Positions 35,831 to 45,087 are shown, numbered from the stretch's first letter. The stretch: 64,000 nt of DNA from Lacrimispora algidixylanolytica (GCF_003609635.1 NZ_MCIA01000001.1:1-64000), one strand, 5' to 3'. Numbers and translations: made by a program. Notes: generated by a model from the letters alone, not told the origin.

Positions 35831-35839
35831 AGGTTTTTC

Positions 35840-37033
35840 TTATATCCTTTCCAGATGATTGGATTTCAATGCCAGTATTTCTACATTTGGTCCAAATTTT
35901 TCCTTTATGATACCTGCGATTTCCTCGGTATAGCCTGGCGCTACGATTAAAATGGCATCCACAGGGTCAGCCATATAATGGTCGGAGGAAACAATTGGAA
36001 GATGGGAGGCAGGCGCATATTTTCCCTGTTTAAAAGGAGCGGAGTCAATGATATACCTGGCAAAAACTCCGATCCCAGTGGTAGAAGCAAGTGTAAATCC
36101 CTGATGACTGGCTCCCCAGACAGCAAGACGTTTCCCTTTTGCTTCTAATTCCTTTATAAGATGTTCTATCTCACTTCCAATGGTATCCTGACTTTTTAAA
36201 AGGCCTGATACATCTAGTTTCTCTGCACTTTTATTATACTCTTCCTGACCTGCTGGCTGCTTTTTCTTCTTTACAATGACAGAAAGAGTATCCCGGTTGA
36301 TCATCTCTTCTTCCAGAACTTCAAAGCCTGCTGCTTCCACCGTGTAACGAAGGGTTTCAAAGGTATAATAGGCCAGATGATCCCGGATCAGCTCATAATA
36401 GCCGTCATACTCCAGAATGTATTCAAGACTTGGTACTGTAATCAAACCAATACCGTCCTCCCGTAAGTTCTCGGCCAGACAGCGAAGCATGGAAACTGGT
36501 TTCGGCTGATGCTCCAAAAAATTAAAGGATAAAAATCCGTCATAAGGACCGCTAGCGCTTCCATCTTGAGGAGCTAAAACATTGCCTTCTTCTGCAAACT
36601 GCTGCCAAACCTTAAGCCCCTTTTCCTTCGCCATAGCAACAAGAGTCTCCCTGTTTTCTATGCCATAGGCTTCCACTGGGAAGTTGGAAAGCACGGAGAG
36701 AAATTCTCCCTGCCCGCATCCTGCTTCTATCAGCTTTTTTCCTTCCAGATGATACGTATCAATTAAATGACGGTACTGACGAGTTCTTAAGTTTACCATG
36801 GTGGTGCTGTAACCGCCAGACCGGATCACGTCCTTATAATATGCCACAGGCTGACAGTCAAACTGCACAAGACCGCAACCACCACATTGAAAGAGATTAA
36901 GGGTGATCCCCTTATCCTCTAAAATTTCTTCTTTCCCTGGCATGTCCTGGGCAGAAGCTGGCATCTGGTCTAAGATCATCAAAGGATCTTCTTCCAAAGG
37001 TTTGCCACATACAATACAAATCTTATCTCTCAT
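35840..37033 (-). CDS. SAM-dependent methyltransferase, zinc-motif (TylCIII-like layout)
   Basis: The protein (about 397 residues) has an N-terminal zinc-binding region with paired CxxC motifs (CIVCGKPLEE and CGGCGLVQF). A class I SAM-binding core follows (KKLIEAGCGQGEFLSVL at about 88-104, then FLSFNFLEHQPKPVSML). A C-terminal Rossmann-like domain contains GKRLAVWGASHQGFTLAS. This three-part arrangement (Methyltransf_13, core, Methyltransf_14) is that of sugar C-methyltransferases and relatives. Substrate is probably a keto-sugar nucleotide made by the neighbours. I prefer the ATG at 37033 over a TTG at 37057 that overlaps the epimerase stop. Confidence 0.85.
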   Translation of the reverse strand: MRDKICIVCGKPLEEDPLMILDQMPASAQDMPGKEEILEDKGITLNLFQCGGCGLVQFDCQPVAYYKDVIRSGGYSTTMVNLRTRQYRHLIDTYHLEGKKLIEAGCGQGEFLSVLSNFPVEAYGIENRETLVAMAKEKGLKVWQQFAEEGNVLAPQDGSASGPYDGFLSFNFLEHQPKPVSMLRCLAENLREDGIGLITVPSLEYILEYDGYYELIRDHLAYYTFETLRYTVEAAGFEVLEEEMINRDTLSVIVKKKKQPAGQEEYNKSAEKLDVSGLLKSQDTIGSEIEHLIKELEAKGKRLAVWGASHQGFTLASTTGIGVFARYIIDSAPFKQGKYAPASHLPIVSSDHYMADPVDAILIVAPGYTEEIAGIIKEKFGPNVEILALKSNHLERI

Positions 37034-37053
37034 ACCATAAAAATCCCTTCCTG

Positions 37054-37995
37054 TCAATATTTTTCCGCCTTATACGTCTTAAGAATCCCTTCTTCAAAAG
37101 TTACTGAAGGCTTAAAACCGGTTGCTACTATCAGTCTATTAATATCGGGAATGAGATTCGCTGGCCCCTCTGCATTGGGTTTTCTTCTTCCATAGCTATA
37201 GCTGCCGTGAAATCCTAAAACCTCATACATGGTACGGATATATTCCCTTAGCTGCCGGTTTTCTTCCTCCGGACCCGCCACATTATAAATTCCGGAAACC
37301 GATCCTTTTTCCTCTTCCATCAAAAGTCTCAGCGCCCGGATACAATCGTCCAGATATAAAAAGTTCCACATTTGGGTACATTCCCCAAATGAGATATATT
37401 CTCCACTCGAAAAGGTTCGCAGACAGCTCTCCACCAAAGACCATGGATGATCTCCAGGGCCGTAAACGCTAAATATCCTGGCATGAATATAATCCATGTC
37501 AGCAACTCCCTGTCGCTTCCAGTCATTCGTCTGCTCTACTGCCCTGTTTAAGAATTCCAGCTTTGCCTTTCCGTATTCGGAAATGGGACTGCATTCAATA
37601 TCTTCTGCCATAGCGTCTTTGTGAATTCCGTATTCCGCCTGAGAGCCGCTAAATAGAAAGCGGCCGCATCCCAGGCGTCTGGCTCCTTCCAGAGCCTTTA
37701 AGGAGTCCTTCACGTTCTTTTGCTGAACTTCCCTTTTTAATCGGTTTTCACTTCCTGAACCGTCCCAGCCAAAATGATAAAATGCCTGACACGGTTCGGA
37801 AATCACCTGATCCAATTCGTGAAGCTCTTCTAATTCTCGTTCTATTATCATAAGCCCGGATCGTTCGCCCTTAAGACTGCTACGATTTTTTGATCCTGGG
37901 CGGACAACTGCAAATACGTTGTTTCCATCCTCTAACAACCGGTCCACCAGTGCACGTCCTAAAAAACTGGTGGCTCCTGTTACAACTGCATTCAA
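37054..37995 (-). CDS. NAD-dependent epimerase/dehydratase family protein
   Basis: This extended short-chain dehydrogenase of 313 residues is typical of nucleotide-sugar modifying enzymes. The NAD-binding VTGATSFLGRALVDRLLEDG is at residues about 5-24. The segment SEYGKAKLEFLNRA supplies a catalytic Tyr/Lys pair (YxxxK), and FSVYGPGDHPWSLVE and NFLYLDDCIRAL are family hallmarks. Its reaction (epimerisation, dehydration or 4-keto reduction) cannot be fixed from sequence. The TTG start has GGAGG seven bases upstream. It sits between the TPP enzyme and the methyltransferase. Confidence 0.88.
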   Translation of the reverse strand: MNAVVTGATSFLGRALVDRLLEDGNNVFAVVRPGSKNRSSLKGERSGLMIIERELEELHELDQVISEPCQAFYHFGWDGSGSENRLKREVQQKNVKDSLKALEGARRLGCGRFLFSGSQAEYGIHKDAMAEDIECSPISEYGKAKLEFLNRAVEQTNDWKRQGVADMDYIHARIFSVYGPGDHPWSLVESCLRTFSSGEYISFGECTQMWNFLYLDDCIRALRLLMEEEKGSVSGIYNVAGPEEENRQLREYIRTMYEVLGFHGSYSYGRRKPNAEGPANLIPDINRLIVATGFKPSVTFEEGILKTYKAEKY

Positions 37996-38032
37996 GGTGT
38001 TTCCTCCATAGCTTTATTCATTTATTTAAACT

Positions 38033-39967
38033 TTAGTCCTTAAGTCTTGGGATAATCATGTTACGCTCCATCTCTTCTTCTGAAAGAAATGGGGACAAAT
38101 CCTCAAGAGGAGGGGAAGCCATGGTTCCGTCAGGAAGACGCTTTGCGGAAGACTTTGGTTCAAAGTTCTGTTCCCTACTTACAAAAATATCACAAATTAC
38201 AGGTCCTTCCATGGAAAGAACTTTCTCTATCTTCTGGTCCAGCTCACTGTTATGATGAATGGAGACGTAAGGATATCCATAAGCAGCGGATAGCTTCTCC
38301 ATATCAGGAAAGCTTAAATCCCTGCTGTCATCCCCCACTCCAACCAACGGCTCCCCAAAAAAGTTTTTCTGGGTCTGACGAATGGAATGGTATCCACCAT
38401 TATTAATTAAGAATATCTTAATCGGCATCTTGTGATAGATAATGGTCTGGAGTTCCTGAATATTCATCTGCAAACTTCCGTCACCAGTGATTAAGATAAT
38501 ATCCTCTGAGGAATCTGCCATACAAGTTCCTATGGCTGCCGGAAGATCATAACCCATAGAGGCAACGGCTGAGTTTGTAATAAATCTCTGGCCTTTTTTT
38601 ATGACACAGGCATGTCCTCCAACCACACAGGCAGATCCATTGCCTACCACTGTAATCTGATCTTCTTTCAGCTTGTTTCCAAGTTCTTTCATAAAAGCAT
38701 ATACATTGGTGAGTTCGTGATCTTCTTGCTCGTAATGTTTTGGAAGTACAACCGGATAGTTTTCCTTCCACATACTGCAGGTCTCATTCCAGGTCAGACC
38801 ATCGATTCCTTTGCCGCCTTTAAACAGAGGAGTTTGCTCTTCTGAATGAAACTCAGTGTCAAGAACCTCTTCTAAAACCGTAAGGAGCTCTTTTACATCG
38901 GCATGCACTCTCATATCTGCATGAATGGAAGGCTTTTTAAGCTCCTCCTGATCAATGTCATTGACAATCACAAAAGCTTCTCTTGCCCATGTCTTATAAT
39001 TGTAGCCCACCTGACGAATGCTTAAGCGGCTTCCAAGAGACAAAACCAGATCGCTGTTTTGAATGGCAAAGTTACCGGCACGGTCTCCCATGCCACCGCC
39101 TCGTCCCGTATAAAGGGGGTGGGTATCCCAAATGCTGTCCTGACTGTTCCAGCCAGTCACCACAGGAACTCCAAGCTTTTCTACTACACGAAGAAATGTT
39201 TCGTGAGCTTGTCCGATGCGAATACCATTGCCTGCATTGATGACAGGACGGGAGGATTGCCTTATCCTTGTTAGGATCTCCATTGCAATATCCCTTGTTA
39301 CTTTCTTTGGCAGTATCTGACGATTCTCCCCATGACCTGCCTCGTCTTCCTTAATCTTAGCATCGCTTTGGGAAATCCAGCCGTCTCCGCCATCTTCATA
39401 ATCTTCTGGTGAAAATCCAATGAGTTCTTCTGTCTCAATATATCCCCCCTGAATATTTAAGGGGATGTCAAGCCATGAGGGGCCTGGACGACCAGAAAGT
39501 GCCAGGTAAATGGCTTTTTCCAGACAATACCGAATCCTCATGGGATCAATCACCATCTCACTGTATTTGGTCATACAGTCCACGGCCTTAACAATATCAA
39601 ATTCCTGGTCTCCCATAGCACGTATGCCCACACCAGACCATCTGGCTGTGGTGTCATAGCGCACCTGACCGGACAAAATTAACATAGGAATGGAATCCAG
39701 CCAGCCTCCAAGTACACCGGTTAAGGCGTTGGTTCCCCCAGGACCCGTAGTCACGCAAACAGCAGCAAGCTTTCCCTGAATTCTTGTATAGGCTTCCGCT
39801 GCGATGGCACATGCCTGCTCGTGATGATTGTAGAGACAGTTTAGCCCTTCCTGGTGACCAAGAGCATCGTTTAGATGCATGGCACCACCGCCTGTTACGG
39901 AAAATACTTGGGTTATCCCAGATTCTAAAAGCTTTTGGGAGATATAGTTGGATACTTTCATTCTCAT
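38033..39967 (-). CDS. Thiamine-diphosphate enzyme, acetolactate synthase-like
   Basis: This TPP-dependent enzyme of about 644 residues has the three-domain IlvB/benzoylformate decarboxylase layout. The activating Glu is in YNHHEQACAIAAEAYTR (residues about 47-63), CVTTGPGGTNALTGVLGGW follows, and the TPP motif spans GDGSLQMNIQELQTIIY with INNGGYHSIRQ downstream. The ATG at 39967 has AAGGAG ten bases upstream; the longer frame is leader. No small subunit (IlvN) is near and the neighbours make sugars, so amino-acid synthesis is unlikely. A YerE-like role adding a two-carbon branch to a keto-sugar is possible. Confidence 0.85.
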   Translation of the reverse strand: MRMKVSNYISQKLLESGITQVFSVTGGGAMHLNDALGHQEGLNCLYNHHEQACAIAAEAYTRIQGKLAAVCVTTGPGGTNALTGVLGGWLDSIPMLILSGQVRYDTTARWSGVGIRAMGDQEFDIVKAVDCMTKYSEMVIDPMRIRYCLEKAIYLALSGRPGPSWLDIPLNIQGGYIETEELIGFSPEDYEDGGDGWISQSDAKIKEDEAGHGENRQILPKKVTRDIAMEILTRIRQSSRPVINAGNGIRIGQAHETFLRVVEKLGVPVVTGWNSQDSIWDTHPLYTGRGGGMGDRAGNFAIQNSDLVLSLGSRLSIRQVGYNYKTWAREAFVIVNDIDQEELKKPSIHADMRVHADVKELLTVLEEVLDTEFHSEEQTPLFKGGKGIDGLTWNETCSMWKENYPVVLPKHYEQEDHELTNVYAFMKELGNKLKEDQITVVGNGSACVVGGHACVIKKGQRFITNSAVASMGYDLPAAIGTCMADSSEDIILITGDGSLQMNIQELQTIIYHKMPIKIFLINNGGYHSIRQTQKNFFGEPLVGVGDDSRDLSFPDMEKLSAAYGYPYVSIHHNSELDQKIEKVLSMEGPVICDIFVSREQNFEPKSSAKRLPDGTMASPPLEDLSPFLSEEEMERNMIIPRLKD

Positions 39968-40246
39968 GTTTCTTCGCTCCTTTTTAAGGAATGTTTTTAT
40001 CTGCTTGTGATTATACCACACCAACCTTTATTTTCCTATTAAAGTTTTCTTACTTTCTTATGGCTATGGACGTAAGGGAAACCCCTATACTTCCTCACCT
40101 TTTTACTTGTTATGCTATCTCTTTCCATATCTACCATGAAACCTCACTATCTTTGAGTCTTTCAGTTGGGTTATAATCGCAGAGTAATGCAACTATGGAT
40201 TTTCGGCCACGATACAACTTATTACAAAAAAGGAGAGAACATATTT

Positions 40247-41599
40247 ATGAAAAAGCATTTAAAATTGATGGCTGTATTATCCGCTGCCGGTGTAATAGCT
40301 GCTGCAGCTCCAGAACTGGGTATCTTAAGTAATGCCACAACTGCTTACGCAAAAGCAAATGGCTGGGTGGAAGAGAACGGTTCTTGGAAATTCTATGAAG
40401 AGGGCGACTATGCTGCGACCGATTCCTGGAAGAAATATGGTGAAGACTGGTATTATTTAGATGAAGATGGCGAAATTGCTAAAGCCAAAGAAATCGACGA
40501 ATACTATGTAGATGACAGCGGTAAAAGAGTTACCAACCAGTGGACTTCTGTTAAGAACGACAACTATTGGGACTCCCCTGATGCACCAGAAGTGTTCTGG
40601 CATTATTATGGAAAAGATGGCAAGGCTATCGTATCCAAATGGCAGAAGATCAACGATCAGTGGCATTATTTTGACGAGCAGGGTCAGATGTTAACTGGTA
40701 AAGTTGAAATTGAAGGTTCTACATTCTATCTTGGCGACGAAAACGACGGCGCTAAAAAAACTGGCTGGTTTGAACTTGACAGTGTAAGTGATGATTCAGA
40801 GAAACCTCTTTCCTGGTACTATTTTGATAAAGACGGCGTTATGATTAAGGATATGGTTGATAAGAAAATCAGCGGTTCTTACTATACGTTCGTAAATGGA
40901 GAAATGCAGACTGGTTGGTACAAACTTCCGGTTAAAGCAACTTCATCTGAAGCGGCCGAAAATACAACTGACAATGCAGCATCTGCAGCAGGATATCAGT
41001 ACTATGATCCTGACAACGGTACAAGAGTTGATGGCTGGAGAGAGATCGAAGGTATCACTGGCGTAAGCGTAGAAAACGAAACCAACTGGTTCTTCTTTAA
41101 GGATGGCGCTCCAAACTTTGCTAAAAAGGGAATCGCGTTATTTAACGTAAGCTCACAGAAATATGGATTTAATACAAAAGGTGAAATGCAGACTGGTCTT
41201 AAAGTAGTTACTTTAGAAAATGGAACGATTGCAAACTTCCACTTCTCTTCTAACGGTACCATGGACACAGGTAAGCAGACAATCTATAATGAAAACTTAG
41301 ATGAGAACGAGATCTGGTACTTTACTACCTCTGGCTCCAATAAGGGACAGGGCTATACTGGAATCCTCGATAACACAGTGTATGAATACGGTTTAAGAAA
41401 AGAAGCATCTACTGATTTGAGAGTGGCTCCTGTTTCTCTTAACAGTGTTAATTATCTGGTAAATGCAAGCGGCGTTCTTCAGACCGCATCCTCTACTTCC
41501 AAGTCTGTTATAAAACCAGAGCTTGGTGCAGGATTCAGAGATTACAAAGATGCCAACGACAAAATATTTGTTGTTAACACAAACGGTATCATTCAGTAA
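40247..41599 (+). CDS. Secreted protein with cell-wall-binding repeats
   Basis: The 450-residue protein opens with a signal peptide (MKKHLKLMAVLSAAGVIAAA, cleavage probably after TTAYA near residue 37). The rest consists of about a dozen Trp/Tyr/Gly-rich repeats of the choline/cell-wall-binding type, such as GWVEENGSWKFYEEG, DWYYLDEDGEIAKA, QWHYFDEQGQMLTGK and GSYYTFVNGEMQTGWYKL. No catalytic domain is visible, so it is likely a wall-attached structural or adhesion protein. The ATG at 40247 has AAAGGAGAG upstream; an in-frame extension to 40166 is rejected. It is followed by a clear terminator and forms a one-gene unit. Confidence 0.9.
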   Translation: MKKHLKLMAVLSAAGVIAAAAPELGILSNATTAYAKANGWVEENGSWKFYEEGDYAATDSWKKYGEDWYYLDEDGEIAKAKEIDEYYVDDSGKRVTNQWTSVKNDNYWDSPDAPEVFWHYYGKDGKAIVSKWQKINDQWHYFDEQGQMLTGKVEIEGSTFYLGDENDGAKKTGWFELDSVSDDSEKPLSWYYFDKDGVMIKDMVDKKISGSYYTFVNGEMQTGWYKLPVKATSSEAAENTTDNAASAAGYQYYDPDNGTRVDGWREIEGITGVSVENETNWFFFKDGAPNFAKKGIALFNVSSQKYGFNTKGEMQTGLKVVTLENGTIANFHFSSNGTMDTGKQTIYNENLDENEIWYFTTSGSNKGQGYTGILDNTVYEYGLRKEASTDLRVAPVSLNSVNYLVNASGVLQTASSTSKSVIKPELGAGFRDYKDANDKIFVVNTNGIIQ

Positions 41600-41649
41600 G
41601 ATAATCATTGCAAATAAATTACTAAAGATTCATCCGTTCAGATGAAAGA

Positions 41650-41685
41650 AGCCCACACGCTTAACGCGCTGTGGGCTATTTTTTT
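41650..41685 (+). terminator. Intrinsic terminator after wall-binding protein
   Basis: AGCCCACA and TGTGGGCT form an eight-base stem, with CGC/GCG extending it inward around TTAAC. ATTTTTTT follows. The hairpin starts 50 bases after the stop. Confidence 0.92.
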
Positions 41686-41725
41686 GTCTTTTCTATAATT
41701 TTTATTAATTTTGTTGATTTTAGCG

Positions 41726-41754
41726 TTACATTTTCCTTTGATTTACGTTATATA
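41726..41754 (+). promoter_or_regulatory. Candidate promoter for the 41806 gene
   Basis: TTACAT (41726-41731) and TATATA (41749-41754) are 17 bases apart, about 50 bases before the start codon. Both boxes deviate from consensus in an AT-rich stretch, so this is tentative. Confidence 0.4.
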
Positions 41755-41805
41755 TTATAGAAGTAGACTGTTTTTACTATAGATTAAGAAAAAAGGAGGA
41801 AACTA

Positions 41806-42213
41806 ATGAGAGAATTGTCCGTGTACTATTGTTCTAAATGCGGTTACTATGGATATTATCAACTTCAGCGCAATGCGGTTTGCCCTAAGTGCAGGGTTTC
41901 GATGGCTCCGTTATCAATCAGCTACCAGGCTTTCATGGACCTATCCTGCGAAGATAGGGATGAATTGCTTTCCCAACATATAATTGATTCCTCTTCTCCC
42001 TATGTTCAACGCCTCTTGGCGCCACACAAGGAAAATAATAGTCGGGAGATTATCGCCCGGATGGGAGACCGCATCACCGATTTAGAAATAGAGAACGAAA
42101 AACTAAATCAAACCATTGAATGGATGCATCAAACAATATGGGAACTCGTTCGCAAGAACAAGGGAATCGTTCCTGACGACAAACAAAACTCTAATCAAGG
42201 GATTGACCCCTGA
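41806..42213 (+). CDS. Zinc-ribbon plus coiled-coil hypothetical protein (135 aa)
   Basis: Residues 1-40 form a small zinc ribbon with CSKCGYYGYY and CPKC pairs. The middle (residues 50-80) is helical and polar. The last 45 residues form a heptad-like coiled coil (ITDLEIENEKLNQTIEWMHQ). AGGAGG lies six bases before the ATG. I do not recognise the family and no function can be assigned. The coiled coil resembles, in composition and phase, the 49-residue peptide encoded convergently just downstream, so the two might interact. No signal peptide is present. Confidence 0.75.
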   Translation: MRELSVYYCSKCGYYGYYQLQRNAVCPKCRVSMAPLSISYQAFMDLSCEDRDELLSQHIIDSSSPYVQRLLAPHKENNSREIIARMGDRITDLEIENEKLNQTIEWMHQTIWELVRKNKGIVPDDKQNSNQGIDP

Positions 42214-42226
42214 CGGAGATACTCCC

Positions 42227-42245
42227 GGGAGTGCCCTGCACTCCC
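42227..42245. repeat. Hairpin between two convergent small genes
   Basis: GGGAGTGC-CCT-GCACTCCC is a perfect eight-base stem with a three-base loop. It lies between the stops of the 135-aa and 49-aa genes, with CCTGAC/GTCAGG arms outside it. It may terminate both, although no U-tract follows. Confidence 0.55.
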
Positions 42246-42258
42246 TGACTATCCCCTG

Positions 42259-42408
42259 TCAGGCAATCTTATCAACACTTATGTACCGACCAAGCAATCT
42301 GTTCAGGGTTTGATTCAATTTTTCAATCACTCTATGGAGCTTCATATTTTCTTCTGTTAATCTTTCATTCTCAAGCTCTATAATCCGCAGCTTCTCAGCA
42401 TCTGTCAT
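42259..42408 (-). CDS. Coiled-coil microprotein (49 aa)
   Basis: This frame was too short for routine calling. On the minus strand ATG at 42408 is preceded by AGGAGG nine bases away. The 49-residue product (starts MTDAEKLRII, ends SVDKIA) consists almost wholly of a leucine-zipper-like helix with hydrophobic residues at heptad spacing (LENERLTEENMKLHRVIEKL). No signal peptide or membrane segment is present. It converges on the zinc-ribbon/coiled-coil gene across a small hairpin. A small helical partner, adaptor or antitoxin-like role is possible, but none is established. The strong ribosome binding site is the main evidence for expression. Confidence 0.6.
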   Translation of the reverse strand: MTDAEKLRIIELENERLTEENMKLHRVIEKLNQTLNRLLGRYISVDKIA

Positions 42409-42842
42409 ATAGAAAACCCTCCTTTTTATCTGCTTTTCTAGTAACCACTATAAGCTGTTTCCAACGGTTTGAAAAGCATAATTAATCGCAAAATTCGACA
42501 AAAATTTGTATATTTTGTATATATATTTATAATATTTGATGAAAAAGTGGTTAAAGTACAATATGTATTGATGGTGCAAGAATGAAACACAAGATGTGCT
42601 TTTTGGATCGTTATATTATTGTCGATGAAATATGTACTAAAAATTGCTTTTTTCAAACTATATAAGACTATTTTCTATTTATTTTAAATTGATGGGGTTT
42701 TAACCTTAATTGAGACATATTGTCAATTTGGGTGAAACGTCAAAATGTTCGGGGATTTGCATTTAATTTGAGGGGTGGTAAATGGTGGGGAGCTCTGGAT
42801 TGGTGAAGCTGTATTGATGGGTGTATTGATGTTGCATTAATG
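42409..42842. other. AT-rich intergenic stretch before IS66 remnant
   Basis: About 430 bases with strong AT bias, including a TATATATATTTATAATAT run. No supported reading frame, tRNA or riboswitch was found on either strand. It contains two near-copies of GTATTGATG (42811-42829). The right boundary is the putative IS66 terminal repeat. Confidence 0.5.
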
Positions 42843-43503
42843 GTAAGCGCTACATAAAATAATGTATTGCTATTTCTAATCTCAATGGAAAAATCAGAAA
42901 TTACCATTTTCCAAGCTACAGGATCGCTTCATTGCTTCTGACCATGGCATCAGTTCTTCTAAGATACTATCGGGCTCATTTTTGTAGTCCAGCATCTTGT
43001 CCATTACTGTTTCCAGGTAGAGACGCCATTTGCTTTTGCTGTTTCTGTAAGTGTATAGACTACAGCACTTGCTCTGGCACATTTTATCGCAACATGAAAT
43101 AGGAAGTTTTTTCTTCTCATAACATATGATTTTACAGCTCGTTCCGCTGCGTTATTACTTATGGAGCATCTCCCATTCTGAAGATAGTTCTCCATGTAAG
43201 GGCGTTGGTTTTCGGCATAATTAATAGCCTTGGCAAGCTTTGATCCGTCAAAGGCATCCTTCCCGTTAATCCATTTCCAGAATGCGTCAAGTACTGGTCG
43301 TTCCCGCTCAAGACGCTGTTTCTGGAGTTCTTCTGGTTTTAAATCTTTCAAATTCTTTTCAAACTGAAACAGCTGTTCGCAGTAAGCATACCCGATGTAT
43401 GCCGGTGAGGTTTTTGCACTTGCTCCCTTTGTCTTAGGGATTGCTTCAAACATATATCTTCGAAGATGTACCCAGCATCCGCACCGGATGATATCACCTT
43501 TTA
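42843..43503 (-). mobile_element. IS66-family element remnant
   Basis: The left boundary begins GTAAGCGCTACATAAAAT at 42843, resembling the GTAAGCG-type terminal repeat of IS66 elements. The remnant then carries the 3' part of an IS66 transposase gene on the minus strand. It ends abruptly at the stop codon of the aldolase gene at 43504; the other end of the IS and the 5' part of its genes are missing. Confidence 0.75.
42894..43500 (-). pseudogene. Truncated, frameshifted IS66 transposase
   Basis: The fragment reads CGCWVHLRRYMFEAIP, then NGRCSISNNAAERAVKSYVM, the conserved C-terminal catalytic Glu region of IS66 TnpC. It continues to FLFHVAIKCARASAVVYTLT and AKANG. The frame then breaks near 43025: the matching C-terminus (RLYLETVMDKMLDY and LEELMPWSEAM) continues in another frame to 42894. 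The N-terminal two thirds of the protein are missing at the 43503 boundary. The enzyme is therefore inactive. Its remains show that the aldolase end of this locus was joined to an IS by deletion or insertion. Confidence 0.88.
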
Positions 43504-45087
43504 CTATACATACTTTGATTCAGTTAAAAATGTGATCTTTATATCTTTTGAAATCTTACTTAAAAACTCTCTATAAAACTCATTACGCATAATAGCCTGT
43601 TTTTCAGTAACTGGTATTCTCATTGTTATGTCATAATAGTTCTCATTGATATTTACGGAAAATCCATCAAAACCAGCCAGAAAAATTTCTTTAACATTGC
43701 ATTTTTTCAGCAGATTAATAATCATTACACCAGAAGAATCTTGTGTTTCTCCATCTACAACAATCCATTTCTTGTAATCAATTACATAGATGCTTTCCAT
43801 TGAATCAGTAGTAACACTAGATGGTGCTATAATCATTTTACCAGCATTCACGGCCGTATTATATGCATCTTTCCTCGTCGTAAATATATAATCAGTATCA
43901 AAAATTTTGAAATTATTAAGACTTACAGAAACGACATCTTCTTCTTTAATTAAAGCTTCTATATTATCAATATGGCGAATCACATTCTTACCTGGAGCTA
44001 TCACAACAACTCGTTTGTTGATGAATTTTTCCTGTAATTTTTTAATAGTATTTACGTCATCAAATGACTTGTTCGAATTGTATGTCTGATATAATTTTTC
44101 TGCATAATCTTTATCAAAAGAGTTTCTTTTGTCATCACAAATCATTCCAAGTAGTTCTGCAACCTGATTAACTGGAAGCATATGCTTCTGATAGAAGTAG
44201 CCTGCATAATTTGGTGTACAATGGTTAACAGATGAAAGATAATACTCGACTGAATAGCCCCAGTACATTTCGTTGTGAATGACATTTATGACCTTATCAA
44301 TCACCTCGAGTAATGGTGTAATCTGATATTTTTTGTCATAATAAAGATTAAGATGTTCAAGGAAGAGTTCTGTATTAAGATTACCTGCACCTTTTCCCAT
44401 TCCCATTATAGAACAATCTAGGATCAAGTTACGATTTGTTGGAAACTGAAGAAACGTCACTGCATTTGAATACGAAAGTTGCAAATTGTTATGGGAATGA
44501 AAACCTATCGTCATCGAAGATAATAGATTATGATCAACAAGATTCAAAATCCTATTCATATCATTCATTCGCATCTCACCGAAACTATCCACAATATAGA
44601 AGGCAGTTGCATCAGGAAGTTCTTGATTGACTTTTTCAATAAATTCAATCAGTTCTTTATCTGAATAACGCATAATCGTCATCGGCTGAATGAAAAATTT
44701 ATAACCCTTATCAATAATTTTCTTACCTGCAGAAATAATATCAAAACAGTTATTTTTGTGAAATGCCATACGTATTCCATCAATACTACTCTCCAAACGT
44801 TGTTGAAGGTTATCCAAATCAAATTTATCATAATCCATCATAGCGACATAGGTAACTCCAGCCTTTTTACTCCTCAAAAAATGCTGAGTTATCACTTGAT
44901 CGTTGATAAATTGCGTCCGTCCCTTCTCAGATCCTTTCTCTGCATCGATATATCCCAATTCGATAATATCTACCCTGGATTTTTCTAGCGCACATAAAAC
45001 CGACTCCATATAAGCTTGTCCAAAATTAAAATCATTGACACATCCACCATCTCGTAAAGTTACGTCAAGCACTTTTAAAGAGTTCAT
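43504..45087 (-). CDS. HMGL-like aldolase fused to Rossmann-like domain
   Basis: The 527-residue protein has an N-terminal DRE-TIM (HMGL-like) aldolase domain, residues about 1-290. The metal-binding DVTLRDGG is at residues 8-15 and the second metal site is in IGFHSHNNLQLSYSNA near 200. GMGKGAGNLNTE resembles the catalytic loop of the pyruvate-type aldolases. The C-terminal part (about 345-527) looks like a nucleotide-binding Rossmann fold (NKRVVVIAPGKNVIRHID, then KEIFLAGFDGFSVNI) akin to DUF115 proteins. It is followed upstream by a CMP-sugar synthetase, suggesting a 2-keto-acid-type sugar. The substrate is unknown. AGGAGG precedes the ATG. Confidence 0.82.
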   Translation of the reverse strand: MNSLKVLDVTLRDGGCVNDFNFGQAYMESVLCALEKSRVDIIELGYIDAEKGSEKGRTQFINDQVITQHFLRSKKAGVTYVAMMDYDKFDLDNLQQRLESSIDGIRMAFHKNNCFDIISAGKKIIDKGYKFFIQPMTIMRYSDKELIEFIEKVNQELPDATAFYIVDSFGEMRMNDMNRILNLVDHNLLSSMTIGFHSHNNLQLSYSNAVTFLQFPTNRNLILDCSIMGMGKGAGNLNTELFLEHLNLYYDKKYQITPLLEVIDKVINVIHNEMYWGYSVEYYLSSVNHCTPNYAGYFYQKHMLPVNQVAELLGMICDDKRNSFDKDYAEKLYQTYNSNKSFDDVNTIKKLQEKFINKRVVVIAPGKNVIRHIDNIEALIKEEDVVSVSLNNFKIFDTDYIFTTRKDAYNTAVNAGKMIIAPSSVTTDSMESIYVIDYKKWIVVDGETQDSSGVMIINLLKKCNVKEIFLAGFDGFSVNINENYYDITMRIPVTEKQAIMRNEFYREFLSKISKDIKITFLTESKYV

